From positions 34,598 to 98,597 of the forward strand of contig JAGXFX010000003.1 in NCBI GenBank assembly GCA_024637045.1: DNA of 64,000 nt, in the 5' to 3' direction. Made by a program: the position numbers and the translations under genes. This document shows, in pieces, positions 26,025 through 35,543 of the stretch. The notes under the pieces were generated by a model. The model had not been told where the DNA came from. It worked only from the letters and a program-made list of their open reading frames with translations, and made no database searches. The stretch is from Soehngenia sp. (lineage in GTDB: Bacteria; Bacillota; Clostridia; Tissierellales; Tissierellaceae). How positions within the stretch are numbered: the first letter of the stretch is position 1; each line of letters begins with the position of its first letter.

Positions 26025-26612
26025 ATGAAAGAAAGAATAATAACAAAAGAGGAATTTACTACAACAAAATGGGCTGGTGGTGAAACAACTCAATTGACAA
26101 TTTATCCTGAGGATGCAATTTTTTCTGAGAGAGATTTCCTGTGGAGAATTTCATCAGCTACATTTACTGGCACTGAATCAAAATTCTCAGATTTCAGTGG
26201 ATATCAAAGATATATTCTTCCCTTGGAAGGAACACTCAGTGTTGCTCACAAAGGTCTGTACAGCAGGGAACTGAAAAAGTTTGAAGTGGAATACTTTGAT
26301 GGATCGTGGGAAACATCTTCAGAGAATTCGTCAGACTGCAGGGATTACAACTTTATCGTAAAAAACGGTAATCTTGCCAAGATGCAGATTCTAAATGAAG
26401 GTGGAAATTATCTTCTTAAGGCTTCGGAAGTTGTGACATTATTCTCAACTCATGATTTTATGATTGAGCTTGCTGGTGGAGAGAAAAGAGAGATTGAAGG
26501 ATTCTCACTTCTGGTTCTAGAAATTGAGCAGGAAGAAAAGATTAAAATTAAGAGTTCTGGAGCACCAATTATATTAACTGAGTTTTCAATAGATAACAAA
26601 AAAATCAAATAA
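26025..26612 (+). CDS. HutD-like cupin protein
   Basis: A 195-residue protein of the HutD family, with a double cupin-like beta fold. Matching segments are WAGGETTQLTIYPEDA, FLWRISSATFTGTESKFSDFSGYQRYI and LPLEGTLSV. HutD is found with histidine-utilisation genes and is thought to control their use, possibly by binding formylglutamate or a similar ligand; its exact role is unsettled. An in-frame ATG nine bases earlier lacks a good ribosome site. It ends the gltS-ftcD-fchA cluster at a large palindromic terminator. Confidence 0.78.
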   Translation: MKERIITKEEFTTTKWAGGETTQLTIYPEDAIFSERDFLWRISSATFTGTESKFSDFSGYQRYILPLEGTLSVAHKGLYSRELKKFEVEYFDGSWETSSENSSDCRDYNFIVKNGNLAKMQILNEGGNYLLKASEVVTLFSTHDFMIELAGGEKREIEGFSLLVLEIEQEEKIKIKSSGAPIILTEFSIDNKKIK

Positions 26613-26622
26613 TACATCAACT

Positions 26623-26664
26623 AATAATTCAGGCTACTGTAAATTTACAGTAGCCTGAATTATT
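26623..26664. terminator. Perfect 42-bp palindrome, bidirectional terminator
   Basis: Bases 26623-26643 are the exact complement of 26644-26664, read inward, centred on AAATTT. It has flanking A and T runs and closes the gltS-ftcD-fchA-hutD unit. Confidence 0.8.
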
Positions 26665-26792
26665 TTGCACAAAATAGGCAAAATGGTTGTGGAGGTAAAG
26701 AACAAAAGAGTATATTCATACATTACGGGTATAAATATAAATGTGAAAACAGATAGATAATACTAGAATACCAATACATTGGAGGTTTTATT

Positions 26793-27680
26793 ATGAATGA
26801 TAAACAAAGAGATATTATGAAAAATGGCAAAGGTTTTGTAGCTGCGCTGGATCAGAGTGGTGGAAGTACTCCAAAAGCACTGTTGGGCTATGGGGTAACT
26901 AAAGACAAGTATGACAATGATGAAGAAATGTTTGATTTAGTGCATGAAATGAGAACTAGGATCATAACAAGTCCAGGATTTAAATCAGAACATGTATTGG
27001 CAGCTATTCTTTTTGAACATACTATGGACCGAAAGGTAGAAGGCATGTTTACGGCGGATTATTTATGGGAGAAAAAGGGAATAGTTCCAATTCTTAAGGT
27101 AGATAAGGGACTGGCAGATGAAGAAGAGGGCGTACAGCTTATGAAACCAATTCCAGAGCTGCGAGAGTTACTGGATCGAGCAGTTGAGAAAAAGATTTTT
27201 GGCACCAAAATGAGATCGGTAATTAAAAAGGCTAATCCAGAATCGATTAGAAGAATTGTTCAGCAGCAATTTGAAATAGGGAATCAAATAATGGCAAAGG
27301 GCTTGGTCCCTATTCTAGAACCGGAAGTTGATATTAATAGTGAAGATAAAAGGGAATCTGAAGAGATACTCAAGAAAGAGTTACTAAAGCACCTGGATAC
27401 ACTTTCAGAAGGGCAAGAGGTTATGTTAAAACTTTCATTACCTAGTGAAGATGGTTTTTATTCTGAATTGATTGATCATCCAAAAGTTATGCGTGTTGTT
27501 GCTTTATCAGGCGGTTACAGCAGAGAAGATGCTGTAAGACTCCTTTATAACAACCCGGGTTTAATTGCAAGTTTTTCAAGAGCGCTTTCGGAAGGCTTAA
27601 GTGTTGATCAAAGTGAGAAAGAGTTCAATGATATGTTGGGCAATTCAATTACTGAGATATATAGTGCCTCAATCGCCTAA
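26793..27680 (+). CDS. fda: Fructose-1,6-bisphosphate aldolase class I
   Basis: A 295-residue class I aldolase that cleaves fructose bisphosphate to glyceraldehyde 3-phosphate and dihydroxyacetone phosphate through a lysine Schiff base. [41 protein letters not shown] and [12 protein letters not shown] are family landmarks, and the lysine in the last is the likely Schiff-base residue. TTGGAGG precedes the ATG. It is monocistronic between two strong terminators. Confidence 0.94.
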   Translation: MNDKQRDIMKNGKGFVAALDQSGGSTPKALLGYGVTKDKYDNDEEMFDLVHEMRTRIITSPGFKSEHVLAAILFEHTMDRKVEGMFTADYLWEKKGIVPILKVDKGLADEEEGVQLMKPIPELRELLDRAVEKKIFGTKMRSVIKKANPESIRRIVQQQFEIGNQIMAKGLVPILEPEVDINSEDKRESEEILKKELLKHLDTLSEGQEVMLKLSLPSEDGFYSELIDHPKVMRVVALSGGYSREDAVRLLYNNPGLIASFSRALSEGLSVDQSEKEFNDMLGNSITEIYSASIA

Positions 27681-27734
27681 CGGTTATACTGACGGAGTTC
27701 TCAATTGAGAAATAGATCTTAAAAATTAAATTTG

Positions 27735-27779
27735 ACAGACATACCTCTAGTACTTGGAGCGGTATGTCTGTTTTATTTT
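27735..27779 (+). terminator. Rho-independent terminator after aldolase gene
   Basis: ACAGACATACC at 27735-27745 and GGTATGTCTGT at 27761-27771 form an 11-bp perfect stem followed by TTTATTTTA. Confidence 0.88.
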
Positions 27780-27846
27780 ACTAAAAAGTATTATAATATG
27801 AAAGTAGGTATTTATGATTACAAGTAACCATTTAGGAGGCATGGAA

Positions 27847-28689
27847 ATGAGGAAAATAAGAACAGAAGAACTTATTCCTATAATCAAAGAACTATGCAAA
27901 AAAGCTTGCTATGAATTAGAAAATGAATTAGTCGATAAACTAAAAGAGTCCTTTGAGGAGGAAGAATCAGAATTAGGTAAGGAAGTACTTGATGAATTGA
28001 TTGAGAATGCTGAATATGCTAAGGAAAATCAAGTAGCTTCTTGTCAGGATACAGGAATTACAGTTGTACATATGGAAATAGGTCAGGAAGTAGTTTGGGA
28101 AGGAATGTATTTATATGATGCTGTAAATGAAGGCGTTAGGCAAGGATATGAAGAGGGTTATCTCAGGAAATCTGTTGTTGGAGATCCGCTTATAAGAGAA
28201 AACACAGGTGATAATACTCCTGCAGTCATAAGAACGGATATCGTTGAAGGGGATAAGGTAAAAATTGTTGTCATGCCTAAGGGAGCTGGCAGTGAAAACA
28301 TGAGTAGATTAAAAATGCTAACCCCTGCCGATGGTTCTGAAGGTGTTAAGAGCTTTGTACTAGAAACAATAAGACTAGCAGGTGGTAAAGCATGTCCTCC
28401 GCTGATTGTTGGAGTAGGAATAGGCGGAACAATGGATTATGCTGCCTGGTTATCAAAAAGGGCACTTCAGAGACCTTTAGGTGAGGCAAACAAGGCAGAA
28501 CACTTAAAGAAATTAGAGCTGGAACTTTTGGAGGAAATTAACAAAACGGGTATTGGACCATTGGGATTAGGTGGTACGGTAACAGCTTTAGATGTAAATA
28601 TCGAAGCATTTCCGTGCCATATTGCAAGCTTGCCTGTCGCGGTGAATTTACAATGCAACTCCAGCAGACATGCAGTGGTAACCATATAA
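27847..28689 (+). CDS. Fumarate hydratase class I, alpha subunit
   Basis: A 280-residue subunit of the oxygen-sensitive iron-sulfur fumarase or tartrate dehydratase, which adds water to fumarate to form malate. VASCQDTGITVVHMEIG and GGKACPPLIVGVGIGGTMD contain Cys residues expected to hold the [4Fe-4S] cluster. AGGAGG at 27834-27839 gives proper spacing to ATG 27847; an ATG at 27841 lies too close. The beta subunit follows 23 bp later, and malic enzyme next, so malate is probably taken on to pyruvate. Fumarate versus tartrate use cannot be decided by eye. Confidence 0.91.
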   Translation: MRKIRTEELIPIIKELCKKACYELENELVDKLKESFEEEESELGKEVLDELIENAEYAKENQVASCQDTGITVVHMEIGQEVVWEGMYLYDAVNEGVRQGYEEGYLRKSVVGDPLIRENTGDNTPAVIRTDIVEGDKVKIVVMPKGAGSENMSRLKMLTPADGSEGVKSFVLETIRLAGGKACPPLIVGVGIGGTMDYAAWLSKRALQRPLGEANKAEHLKKLELELLEEINKTGIGPLGLGGTVTALDVNIEAFPCHIASLPVAVNLQCNSSRHAVVTI

Positions 28690-28712
28690 TTGTAGAATGA
28701 GGAGAGATAAAT

Positions 28713-29258
28713 ATGAAAGTAAAACTTCCATTGACAAGGGAGGTTGTCGAAGAACTCAACATAGGAGATGTACTAGAACTTACAGGATACTTATATACGG
28801 CAAGAGACGCTGCACATAAGAGGATGGTTGAAACCATAGAAAGAGGAGGCAAACCACCGATAGAATTGGATAATCAGACGATATTTTATGCTGCTCCATG
28901 TCCGGCTCCGCCAGATAAGCCGATTGGTTCAATAGGTCCTACAACAAGCGTTAGAATGGACCCATACGTTGAGACTTTATTAAAAGAAGGACTTATTGCC
29001 ATGATTGGAAAGGGTGATAGATCTTATTATATCCCACCTTTAATGAAGAAATATAAGGCGGTATACCTGCTGGGCTTAGGTGGAGCTGCAGCAATTATGG
29101 CCAGAAAAGTTAAGGAAGCTAGAGAAATTGCCTATGTGGATTTAGGAGCAGAGTCAATTAAAGAGCTATATGTTGAGAATTTGAAGGTGATAGTTGGTAT
29201 TGATACAAAAGGACGTATTCTTCAGGAAGAAGGCATTGCAAAATATAGAAAGATTTAA
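28713..29258 (+). CDS. Fumarate hydratase class I, beta subunit
   Basis: A 181-residue partner of the alpha subunit, the C-terminal swivel domain that completes the active site. It carries DVLELTGYLYTARDAAHKR, IFYAAPCPAPPDKPIGSIGPTTS and YLLGLGGAAAIM, all typical. GAGGAG precedes the ATG. It lies 23 bp after the alpha gene and about 100 bp before the malic enzyme gene. Confidence 0.92.
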   Translation: MKVKLPLTREVVEELNIGDVLELTGYLYTARDAAHKRMVETIERGGKPPIELDNQTIFYAAPCPAPPDKPIGSIGPTTSVRMDPYVETLLKEGLIAMIGKGDRSYYIPPLMKKYKAVYLLGLGGAAAIMARKVKEAREIAYVDLGAESIKELYVENLKVIVGIDTKGRILQEEGIAKYRKI

Positions 29259-29365
29259 ATAATCAGTTATAGACCAGATAGATAGTTTTATATCTGGATA
29301 AATACAATACTTAGGTAGAATAAATCGAAGACGATGTTTATGTTAAAAGGAGCAGGTGATTGCAT

Positions 29366-30541
29366 ATGAATTTAAGAGAAGAAGCGCTCAAATTACACAG
29401 GGATAACAAAGGGAAAATTGAGGTAGTTAGCAAAGTAAAAGTGGAAAACACTAAGGATCTGAGTCTCGCATACACTCCTGGAGTAGCCGAACCTTGCAAG
29501 GATATAGAAACAAATCCCGAATTGGTTTACGAATATACGAGTAAGGGAAATATGGTGGCGGTCGTAACTGATGGATCTGCTGTCTTGGGTCTTGGAAACA
29601 TCGGCTCTTTAGCCGGGTTGCCGGTAATGGAAGGAAAAGCAGTACTATTCAAGGCTTTTGCGAACGTGGATGCATTTCCCATATGTCTTGAAAGTCAAGA
29701 CACTGATACCATAGTCCAGACAGTCAAGCAAATTGCACCTTCTTTTGGAGGAATAAACCTCGAAGATATTTCAGCACCTAGATGCTTTGAAATTGAAGAA
29801 AGACTGAAAAAAGAATTGAATATACCAGTTTTCCATGATGATCAACATGGAACGGCAATAGTGGTATTGGCAGGTATTGTCAACGGATTAAAGGTAGTGG
29901 GGAAAAGAATGGAAGATGTAACCGCTGCCATAAGTGGTGCTGGAGCTGCAGGTATTGCAATCGCGAAATTGCTTGTCAACGCTGGCATCAAGGATGTAAT
30001 TATTTGCAATAGTAGAGGAATCCTGGATAAAGATGACGAGAAACTAGATCCAATTAGAAGAGAAATGGCTATTTCAACTAATAGATCGAACATAAAAGGT
30101 TCCTTGGCAGATGCGATGGTGGGAACAGATGTTTTCATCGGAGTTTCAGCTCCTGATATTGTAACCAAAGAAATGGTTGAAAGCATGAATGATAACTCAA
30201 TTGCGTTTGCCATGGCAAACCCTGTGCCTGAGGTGTTGCCGGAAATTGCATTGGCAGGTGGCATAAGGGTAATGGGAACTGGTAGATCGGATTTTCCAAA
30301 TCAGATTAACAATGTGTTGGCATTCCCCGGGATTTTTAAAGGAGTATTTAAAGTTAGGGCATCTGAGATAAATGAAGAGATGAAGCTGGCTGCGGCTTAT
30401 GCCATTGCAAGCCTTGTAAGAGATGAAGAATTGACTGAGGAATACATAATTCCTAAAGCTTTCGATGAAAGAGTTGCTGTTGCGGTATCAGAAGCAGTCG
30501 CTGAAGCTGCATTAAGAACAGGCGTAGCTAGAATTAAATAG
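29366..30541 (+). CDS. NAD(P)-dependent malic enzyme
   Basis: A 391-residue enzyme that oxidatively decarboxylates malate to pyruvate and CO2. SLAYTPGVAEPCKDI carries the catalytic Tyr, FHDDQHGTAIV the metal-binding acidic residues, and AAISGAGAAGIAIAKLLV the Rossmann nucleotide site. The length fits the short bacterial form without a phosphotransacetylase extension. NAD versus NADP is not certain. AGGTGAT at 29354-29360 is well placed for ATG 29366; an in-frame TTG at 29360 is possible. It follows the fumarase genes, so fumarate to malate to pyruvate would be a linked route. Confidence 0.92.
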   Translation: MNLREEALKLHRDNKGKIEVVSKVKVENTKDLSLAYTPGVAEPCKDIETNPELVYEYTSKGNMVAVVTDGSAVLGLGNIGSLAGLPVMEGKAVLFKAFANVDAFPICLESQDTDTIVQTVKQIAPSFGGINLEDISAPRCFEIEERLKKELNIPVFHDDQHGTAIVVLAGIVNGLKVVGKRMEDVTAAISGAGAAGIAIAKLLVNAGIKDVIICNSRGILDKDDEKLDPIRREMAISTNRSNIKGSLADAMVGTDVFIGVSAPDIVTKEMVESMNDNSIAFAMANPVPEVLPEIALAGGIRVMGTGRSDFPNQINNVLAFPGIFKGVFKVRASEINEEMKLAAAYAIASLVRDEELTEEYIIPKAFDERVAVAVSEAVAEAALRTGVARIK

Positions 30542-30550
30542 GATCAATCA

Positions 30551-30588
30551 ACCAAGCCGTCTTTCTATTTTGGAAAGGCGGTTTTTTG
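30551..30588 (+). terminator. Rho-independent terminator after malic enzyme gene
   Basis: GCCGTCTTTC and GAAAGGCGGT form a stem with one G-T pair, followed by TTTTT (to 30588). Confidence 0.85.
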
Positions 30589-30989
30589 ACTGAAAAGGTA
30601 AAAAATCTTTGTAGTTTTCAGAATAGTAATAAAATTTAGAAAATTAAATCAAAATATGATATAATAATGAAATGTAGAATTTTTATTTGATTAGCTGTGA
30701 TGCCAACAAAATAGTAATAATAATCCATTAATATATTAGAATTCAATGAATTAAGGGTAAATAATTAATATAGACAGACACCGAATAAACCTCCCAGATA
30801 CATTAAGGTTACCTCTTCCAATGAAGATCACACCTAAAGTTCTAGATAAAAGGTTTTCATGAGACTTGGATTTCTCTCAGTAATGATTTTCTGAAGATAA
30901 AAACTCACGATGTATTTGATGCACTCAAAAATAGTAAAGACAAGTAGGTTTTTGACAATATCTTAAATCTGTTGTACTGGAGGTTTGGA
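30589..30989. other. Intergenic region of 400 bp, possible gene remnant
   Basis: No intact gene. About 100 bases before 30945 read in one frame as a short open segment ending FDALKNSKDK and a TAG, which may be the tail of a decayed gene; I do not recognise it. A TATAAT-like box occurs near 30659, too far from the transporter genes to be sure of. Confidence 0.4.
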
Positions 30990-31955
30990 ATGAAAAATTA
31001 TGTTCTGGAAGTGAAAAATCTAAGCACTAGCTTTCATAGTGGGAAAAAAGAAATACCGGCAGTTGAAAATCTTAGCTTTAGTATTTTAGAGGGAGAAACT
31101 CTTGGAATAGTCGGAGAGTCAGGATCAGGTAAAAGTGTAACTGCTTTGTCAATCATGAGACTAATACCCAATCCCCCCGGTGAAATAATTGGAGGGGAAA
31201 TTTTATATAAGGATTCAGACTTGCTGAAAATAAGCGATGATAAAATACGCCAAATAAGAGGGAATAGTATATCCATGATATTTCAAGAGCCCATGACATC
31301 GTTAAATCCTGTATATACCATTGGCAATCAACTGTCTGAAGCTCTGATATTACATAAAAATCTCTCAAAAAAAGAAGCGATGGCTAAATCTCTCGAGATG
31401 TTAATAAGTGTTGGAGTTCCTTTAGCCGAAAAAAGACTTAGACAATATCCACATCAGTTAAGTGGTGGAATGCGTCAGAGAGTTATGATTGCAATGGCAC
31501 TTTCCTGCGAGCCAGATATTTTAATTGCTGATGAACCAACTACTGCTTTGGATGTAACCATTCAAGCACAAATATTAAATTTGATCAAGGAAATGAAGGA
31601 TAGGATGGGGACAGCTGTTCTGCTAATAACTCATGATATGGGAGTTATCGCAGAAGTTGCAGACAGGGTATTGGTAATGTATTGCGGAAGAGCAGTGGAA
31701 TACGCTGATGCCAGGACGTTATTCAAGACACCCAAGCATCCTTATACCGTTGGATTATTGGAGTCCATTCCTAATATAGAAGGGGAGAAGAAAGAACTTC
31801 ATTCAATAAGAGGTTCAGTTCCAACTCCAGGTCAGATTACTGAAGGCTGCAGATTCAAGACCAGATGTGATTTTGTAATGGACAAGTGTATTACATTGGA
31901 ACCTCCGATATTTGATGTAGGAGAGAGCAAAGTGAGATGCTGGAAGTATGAGTAG
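30990..31955 (+). CDS. Oligopeptide/dipeptide ABC transporter ATPase (OppD/DppD-like)
   Basis: A 321-residue ATPase that powers peptide uptake together with the OppF-like protein encoded next. Walker A GESGSGKS, the Q-loop MIFQEP, signature LSGGMRQR and Walker B ILIADEPT are complete. The C-terminal extension is the Opp/Dpp type and holds four Cys (in GCRF, RCDF, DKC, RCW) that could bind an iron-sulfur cluster, as in some family members. GGAGG precedes ATG 30990; the longer frame is out of place relative to it. First gene of the D-F-A-B-C operon. Confidence 0.92.
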   Translation: MKNYVLEVKNLSTSFHSGKKEIPAVENLSFSILEGETLGIVGESGSGKSVTALSIMRLIPNPPGEIIGGEILYKDSDLLKISDDKIRQIRGNSISMIFQEPMTSLNPVYTIGNQLSEALILHKNLSKKEAMAKSLEMLISVGVPLAEKRLRQYPHQLSGGMRQRVMIAMALSCEPDILIADEPTTALDVTIQAQILNLIKEMKDRMGTAVLLITHDMGVIAEVADRVLVMYCGRAVEYADARTLFKTPKHPYTVGLLESIPNIEGEKKELHSIRGSVPTPGQITEGCRFKTRCDFVMDKCITLEPPIFDVGESKVRCWKYE

Positions 31956-31968
31956 CAGAGGTGATGGG

Positions 31969-32937
31969 ATGAACGAAAATATTTTAGAAGTTAAGGATCT
32001 AAAAGTCTATTTTCCAATAAAAGGACAACTTATACCCAAGACAGTTGGACATGTCAAGGCTGTGGATGGAGTTGACTTTAACATAGGATATGGAGAAACC
32101 CTTGGATTGGTTGGGGAAAGTGGTTGCGGGAAATCCACGACAGGCAGAGCAATATTGAGACTTTTAAAGGTAAATTCAGGCAGCGTTTTGTTTGAAGGAA
32201 AAGACGTACTTAAGCTTAGCAAGAATCAGCTTAAGGAAACCAGAAAAAACATGCAGCTTATTTTTCAAGACCCATATGCATCACTCAATCCAAGAATGAC
32301 CATAGGCGATGCGATTGAAGAAGTTCTTCTTGTTCATAATTTCGGAACAAAACTCCAAAGAAAAGAAAGAACAGAGGAATTAGTCCAATTGGTTGATTTA
32401 AGCAAGACTTATTTGACTCGTTATCCACATGAGTTTAGTGGAGGGCAGAGACAGAGAATTGTTATTGCAAGAGCATTGGCTGTAGAACCAAAGCTGTTGA
32501 TATGTGATGAGCCTGTGTCAGCTTTAGATGTATCAATACAGTCTCAAATAATTAATTTGTTGGAAAATCTTCAAAAAGAACTAGGTATTGCATATTTGTT
32601 TATTGCTCATGATTTAAGTGTTGTTAAACATATCAGCAAGAGAATAGCAGTAATGTACTTAGGGAAAATAGTTGAAGTCGCTGATAGTGAGGAATTGTTT
32701 AGAAATGCTTTACACCCATATACACAAGCGCTCTTGTCGGCTATACCTGTTATTGATCCTGATATAAGAAAGGAAAGGATTATTTTGGAAGGCGATATGC
32801 AGGACAATATAGAACTACCAAAAGGATGCAGATTTAATAATAGATGCATGTACGCCATGGAGTGTTGTTACAGTGAAGAACCAAAGACAATTGATGTTGG
32901 AGAGGGTCACACTGTGGATTGTCACCTTTACAAATAG
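31969..32937 (+). CDS. Oligopeptide/dipeptide ABC transporter ATPase (OppF/DppF-like)
   Basis: A 322-residue second ATPase of the peptide transporter. Walker A GESGCGKS, signature FSGGQRQR and Walker B LLICDEPV are present, and the C-terminus has the same four-Cys pattern as the OppD-like protein. The AGAGGTG site fits ATG 31969; an in-frame ATG at 31948 lies inside the previous gene. A 13-bp gap separates it from that gene. Confidence 0.92.
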   Translation: MNENILEVKDLKVYFPIKGQLIPKTVGHVKAVDGVDFNIGYGETLGLVGESGCGKSTTGRAILRLLKVNSGSVLFEGKDVLKLSKNQLKETRKNMQLIFQDPYASLNPRMTIGDAIEEVLLVHNFGTKLQRKERTEELVQLVDLSKTYLTRYPHEFSGGQRQRIVIARALAVEPKLLICDEPVSALDVSIQSQIINLLENLQKELGIAYLFIAHDLSVVKHISKRIAVMYLGKIVEVADSEELFRNALHPYTQALLSAIPVIDPDIRKERIILEGDMQDNIELPKGCRFNNRCMYAMECCYSEEPKTIDVGEGHTVDCHLYK

Positions 32938-32960
32938 AAAATTAAGAGGAGGGATCAATT

Positions 32961-34559
32961 GTGAAAAAGCATACTACAAAAAAATGGACTTTTGTACTAT
33001 TGGTACTGTTTACTATTTCATCCATATTAACCGGATGTGCTACAAGTGATACAGTGGATGAACCATCAGGAGAATCACAAACACCCGTAGAAAAAGAAAA
33101 GGTGCTAGTTATCGGTTATGAAAGAGATGCGGAAATACTGGATCATATAAAGACTGGCTGGTATTCGGATGCATTGGTCTATATTTATGAAAGACTTGTA
33201 TCCAGAGATTATGATTTTAATTATGTTCCAGGGCTGGCAGAATCATGGGATACATCTGAAGATGGAATGATTTGGACATTTCACTTGAAAGAAGGAGTCG
33301 AGTTTCATAATGGAACCCCATTTACTGCAGATGATGTCAAATGGACACTTGACACAATTTTAGATCCTGAGACTGCATCACCTGCTCAAAGTGATTTTGC
33401 AGCAATTAAAGAAGTGGAAGTAGTGGATGATATGACTGTAAACATAGTATTGAACACACCATTTCCAAATCTGTTGTTTGTACTTTCCAATACAGCAGCA
33501 AGTATTGCAAGTGAAGATGCATATGAGCAGTATGGAGATGAATATGGAATCAAGTATGTAATCGGAACTGGAGCATATATGTTTGAAGAGTGGATACAAG
33601 GGGATAAGATTGTACTGGTCAAGAATCCTGATTACACATGGGGACCTGAATGGATGTCCAATACTGGACCTTCTGTTATTGATAAAATAGTCCTAAAAAC
33701 AATACCCGAAGAAAACTCGAGACTTATGGAATTGCTTTCAGGTAATGTGCATATATTGAGAGATGTACCGGCAACATTTATTGACAAGGTTGGAGATAAT
33801 CCGGATGTTGAAATTTTCCGTGATGAGTCTACAAAACTTGGATATCTTGCATATGCAACTGACAAGGAACCATTTACAGATGTAAGAGTTCGCCAGGCAA
33901 TAAATCATGCCATCAATAAAGAAGAGATAATAACCTATGTATTCAGGGATGTTGGTATAGTAGCGGATGGTTACTTGCCTCCTGCTTTAACGAGCGAATT
34001 CTATGCAGATAGCAAAAAAGACGGATACGAGTATAATGTTGAAAAAGCAAAAGAATTGCTTAAAGAGGCTGGATTCGAGGGTGGATTGAAGTTGAAACTG
34101 GCTGCTGAAAATTCAACAGAATACAGTAGACTGGCTGAAGTTTTGCAAAACCAGCTTAAGGATGTGGGTATCGAAGTAGACATCCAACTGTATGACAGCT
34201 CAAGCTATACAGCTATGCTTAAAACAGGTGAACAGGAATTGTTCCTGAGACTTTACAGCTGGCCAAATGCTGATATTCTGGATTGGTTCTTGTTATCAAG
34301 CCAGATGCCATATCCAAACCATTCAAGATGGAACGATCCGACTACAGATGAACTTATTAAAGCTGCGGCTTCAGCACCTACGTGGGAAACCAGAGCAGAA
34401 GGATATCATGAAGTACAGAAACATCTGATTTCAGAAGCAGTCTGGGCTCCAATCTATGTGCCTGAAAGATTAATAGCAGTTAGAAAAGAAGTTCAAAACT
34501 TTAAATTGCATCCATGGATACCTTTCTACAACGATGGAATGGATTTGATTGTAGAATAG
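32961..34559 (+). CDS. Family 5 solute-binding lipoprotein (peptide binding)
   Basis: A 532-residue extracellular receptor for the peptide transporter. A lipoprotein signal ends SILTGCAT, so Cys at about residue 26 is lipid-modified. The mature protein has the family 5 pattern, with YIYERLVSRDYDF, GLAESWDTSEDGMIWTFHL, GVEFHNGTPFTADDVKWTL and DVRVRQAINHAINKEEI. It starts at GTG 32961 behind GAGGAGGG. Substrates are likely di- or oligopeptides, though nickel and others are bound by this family too. Confidence 0.91.
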   Translation: MKKHTTKKWTFVLLVLFTISSILTGCATSDTVDEPSGESQTPVEKEKVLVIGYERDAEILDHIKTGWYSDALVYIYERLVSRDYDFNYVPGLAESWDTSEDGMIWTFHLKEGVEFHNGTPFTADDVKWTLDTILDPETASPAQSDFAAIKEVEVVDDMTVNIVLNTPFPNLLFVLSNTAASIASEDAYEQYGDEYGIKYVIGTGAYMFEEWIQGDKIVLVKNPDYTWGPEWMSNTGPSVIDKIVLKTIPEENSRLMELLSGNVHILRDVPATFIDKVGDNPDVEIFRDESTKLGYLAYATDKEPFTDVRVRQAINHAINKEEIITYVFRDVGIVADGYLPPALTSEFYADSKKDGYEYNVEKAKELLKEAGFEGGLKLKLAAENSTEYSRLAEVLQNQLKDVGIEVDIQLYDSSSYTAMLKTGEQELFLRLYSWPNADILDWFLLSSQMPYPNHSRWNDPTTDELIKAAASAPTWETRAEGYHEVQKHLISEAVWAPIYVPERLIAVRKEVQNFKLHPWIPFYNDGMDLIVE

Positions 34560-34595
34560 ATTTTCATTAGATCAACCAGGGAAGGAGGGGAGTCA

Positions 34596-35513
34596 ATGCT
34601 AAAATACATCATAAAAAAAATCATTTTAATGATACCCGTACTTATTGGGCTAACGATAATAATATTTCTGATACTGCATCTTGCACCAGGAGATCCTGTA
34701 GACTTGATTGTTGGACCCAATGCCACTCCGGAAGTTTATGAGAATATCAGAAGAGATCTTGGCCTTGACAAACCACTGCTGACACAATACATGGTATTTG
34801 TTGGGAAGTTATTAAAGGGGGATCTTGGAGATTCCATACTGCAGAGAAGACCGGTAATGGATATGATCATCCAGAGATTTCCCATAACTTTAGAGGTGGG
34901 GGTATGGGCTCTTATACTATCATTTGTAATTGCTATCCCAACTGGAATCTTGGCTGCAGTAAACAGAAATTCAACCTTGGACTACGCTGCCATGACTTTT
35001 GCATTGGTTGGAGTCTCCATGCCTACGTTTTTTCTTGGGTTGCTTTTGTTATACTTCTTTGCTTTTAGACTTGGATGGTTTCCGGTATCCGGCTATGGTA
35101 CCTGGAGACATCTAATACTTCCTGTAATCGCCATCGGGGTCACCGATGCAGCTGTTACAGCCAGAATGGTAAGGTCCAGCATGCTTGAGGTGATAGGACA
35201 GGATTATGTAAGAACCGCCAGAGCCAAGGGTTTGGATGAAAATAAAGTTATTAATAAACATGCCCTAAAGAATGCGCTTATACCTATAATCACGTTATTA
35301 GGTATGAGAATGGGATGGATTATGGGTGGTTCGGTTATACTTGAAATCGTTTTTAACAGACCCGGGATTGGACGGCTTATGGTCGATGCAATCTTTTCAC
35401 GGGACTACCCTGTTGTCCAGGGATCGATGCTACTTTTAACTGCATCTATATTGCTTGGCAATTTAATTGCTGACATACTTTATGCTGTAGCTGATCCACG
35501 AATTAAGTACTAG
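34596..35513 (+). CDS. Peptide ABC transporter permease (OppB/DppB-like)
   Basis: A 305-residue membrane subunit with about six helices. LGLDKPLLTQYMVFVGKLLKGDLG is the typical N-terminal loop of the OppB type. The EAA coupling loop with YVRTARAKGLDENKVINKHAL contacts the ATPases, and NRPGIGRLMVDAIFSRDYPVVQG ends the domain. It follows the binding-protein gene by 36 bp. Confidence 0.92.
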   Translation: MLKYIIKKIILMIPVLIGLTIIIFLILHLAPGDPVDLIVGPNATPEVYENIRRDLGLDKPLLTQYMVFVGKLLKGDLGDSILQRRPVMDMIIQRFPITLEVGVWALILSFVIAIPTGILAAVNRNSTLDYAAMTFALVGVSMPTFFLGLLLLYFFAFRLGWFPVSGYGTWRHLILPVIAIGVTDAAVTARMVRSSMLEVIGQDYVRTARAKGLDENKVINKHALKNALIPIITLLGMRMGWIMGGSVILEIVFNRPGIGRLMVDAIFSRDYPVVQGSMLLLTASILLGNLIADILYAVADPRIKY

Positions 35514-35543
35514 AATTGATGCAGAAGGTGAGGTGTCATTTAG

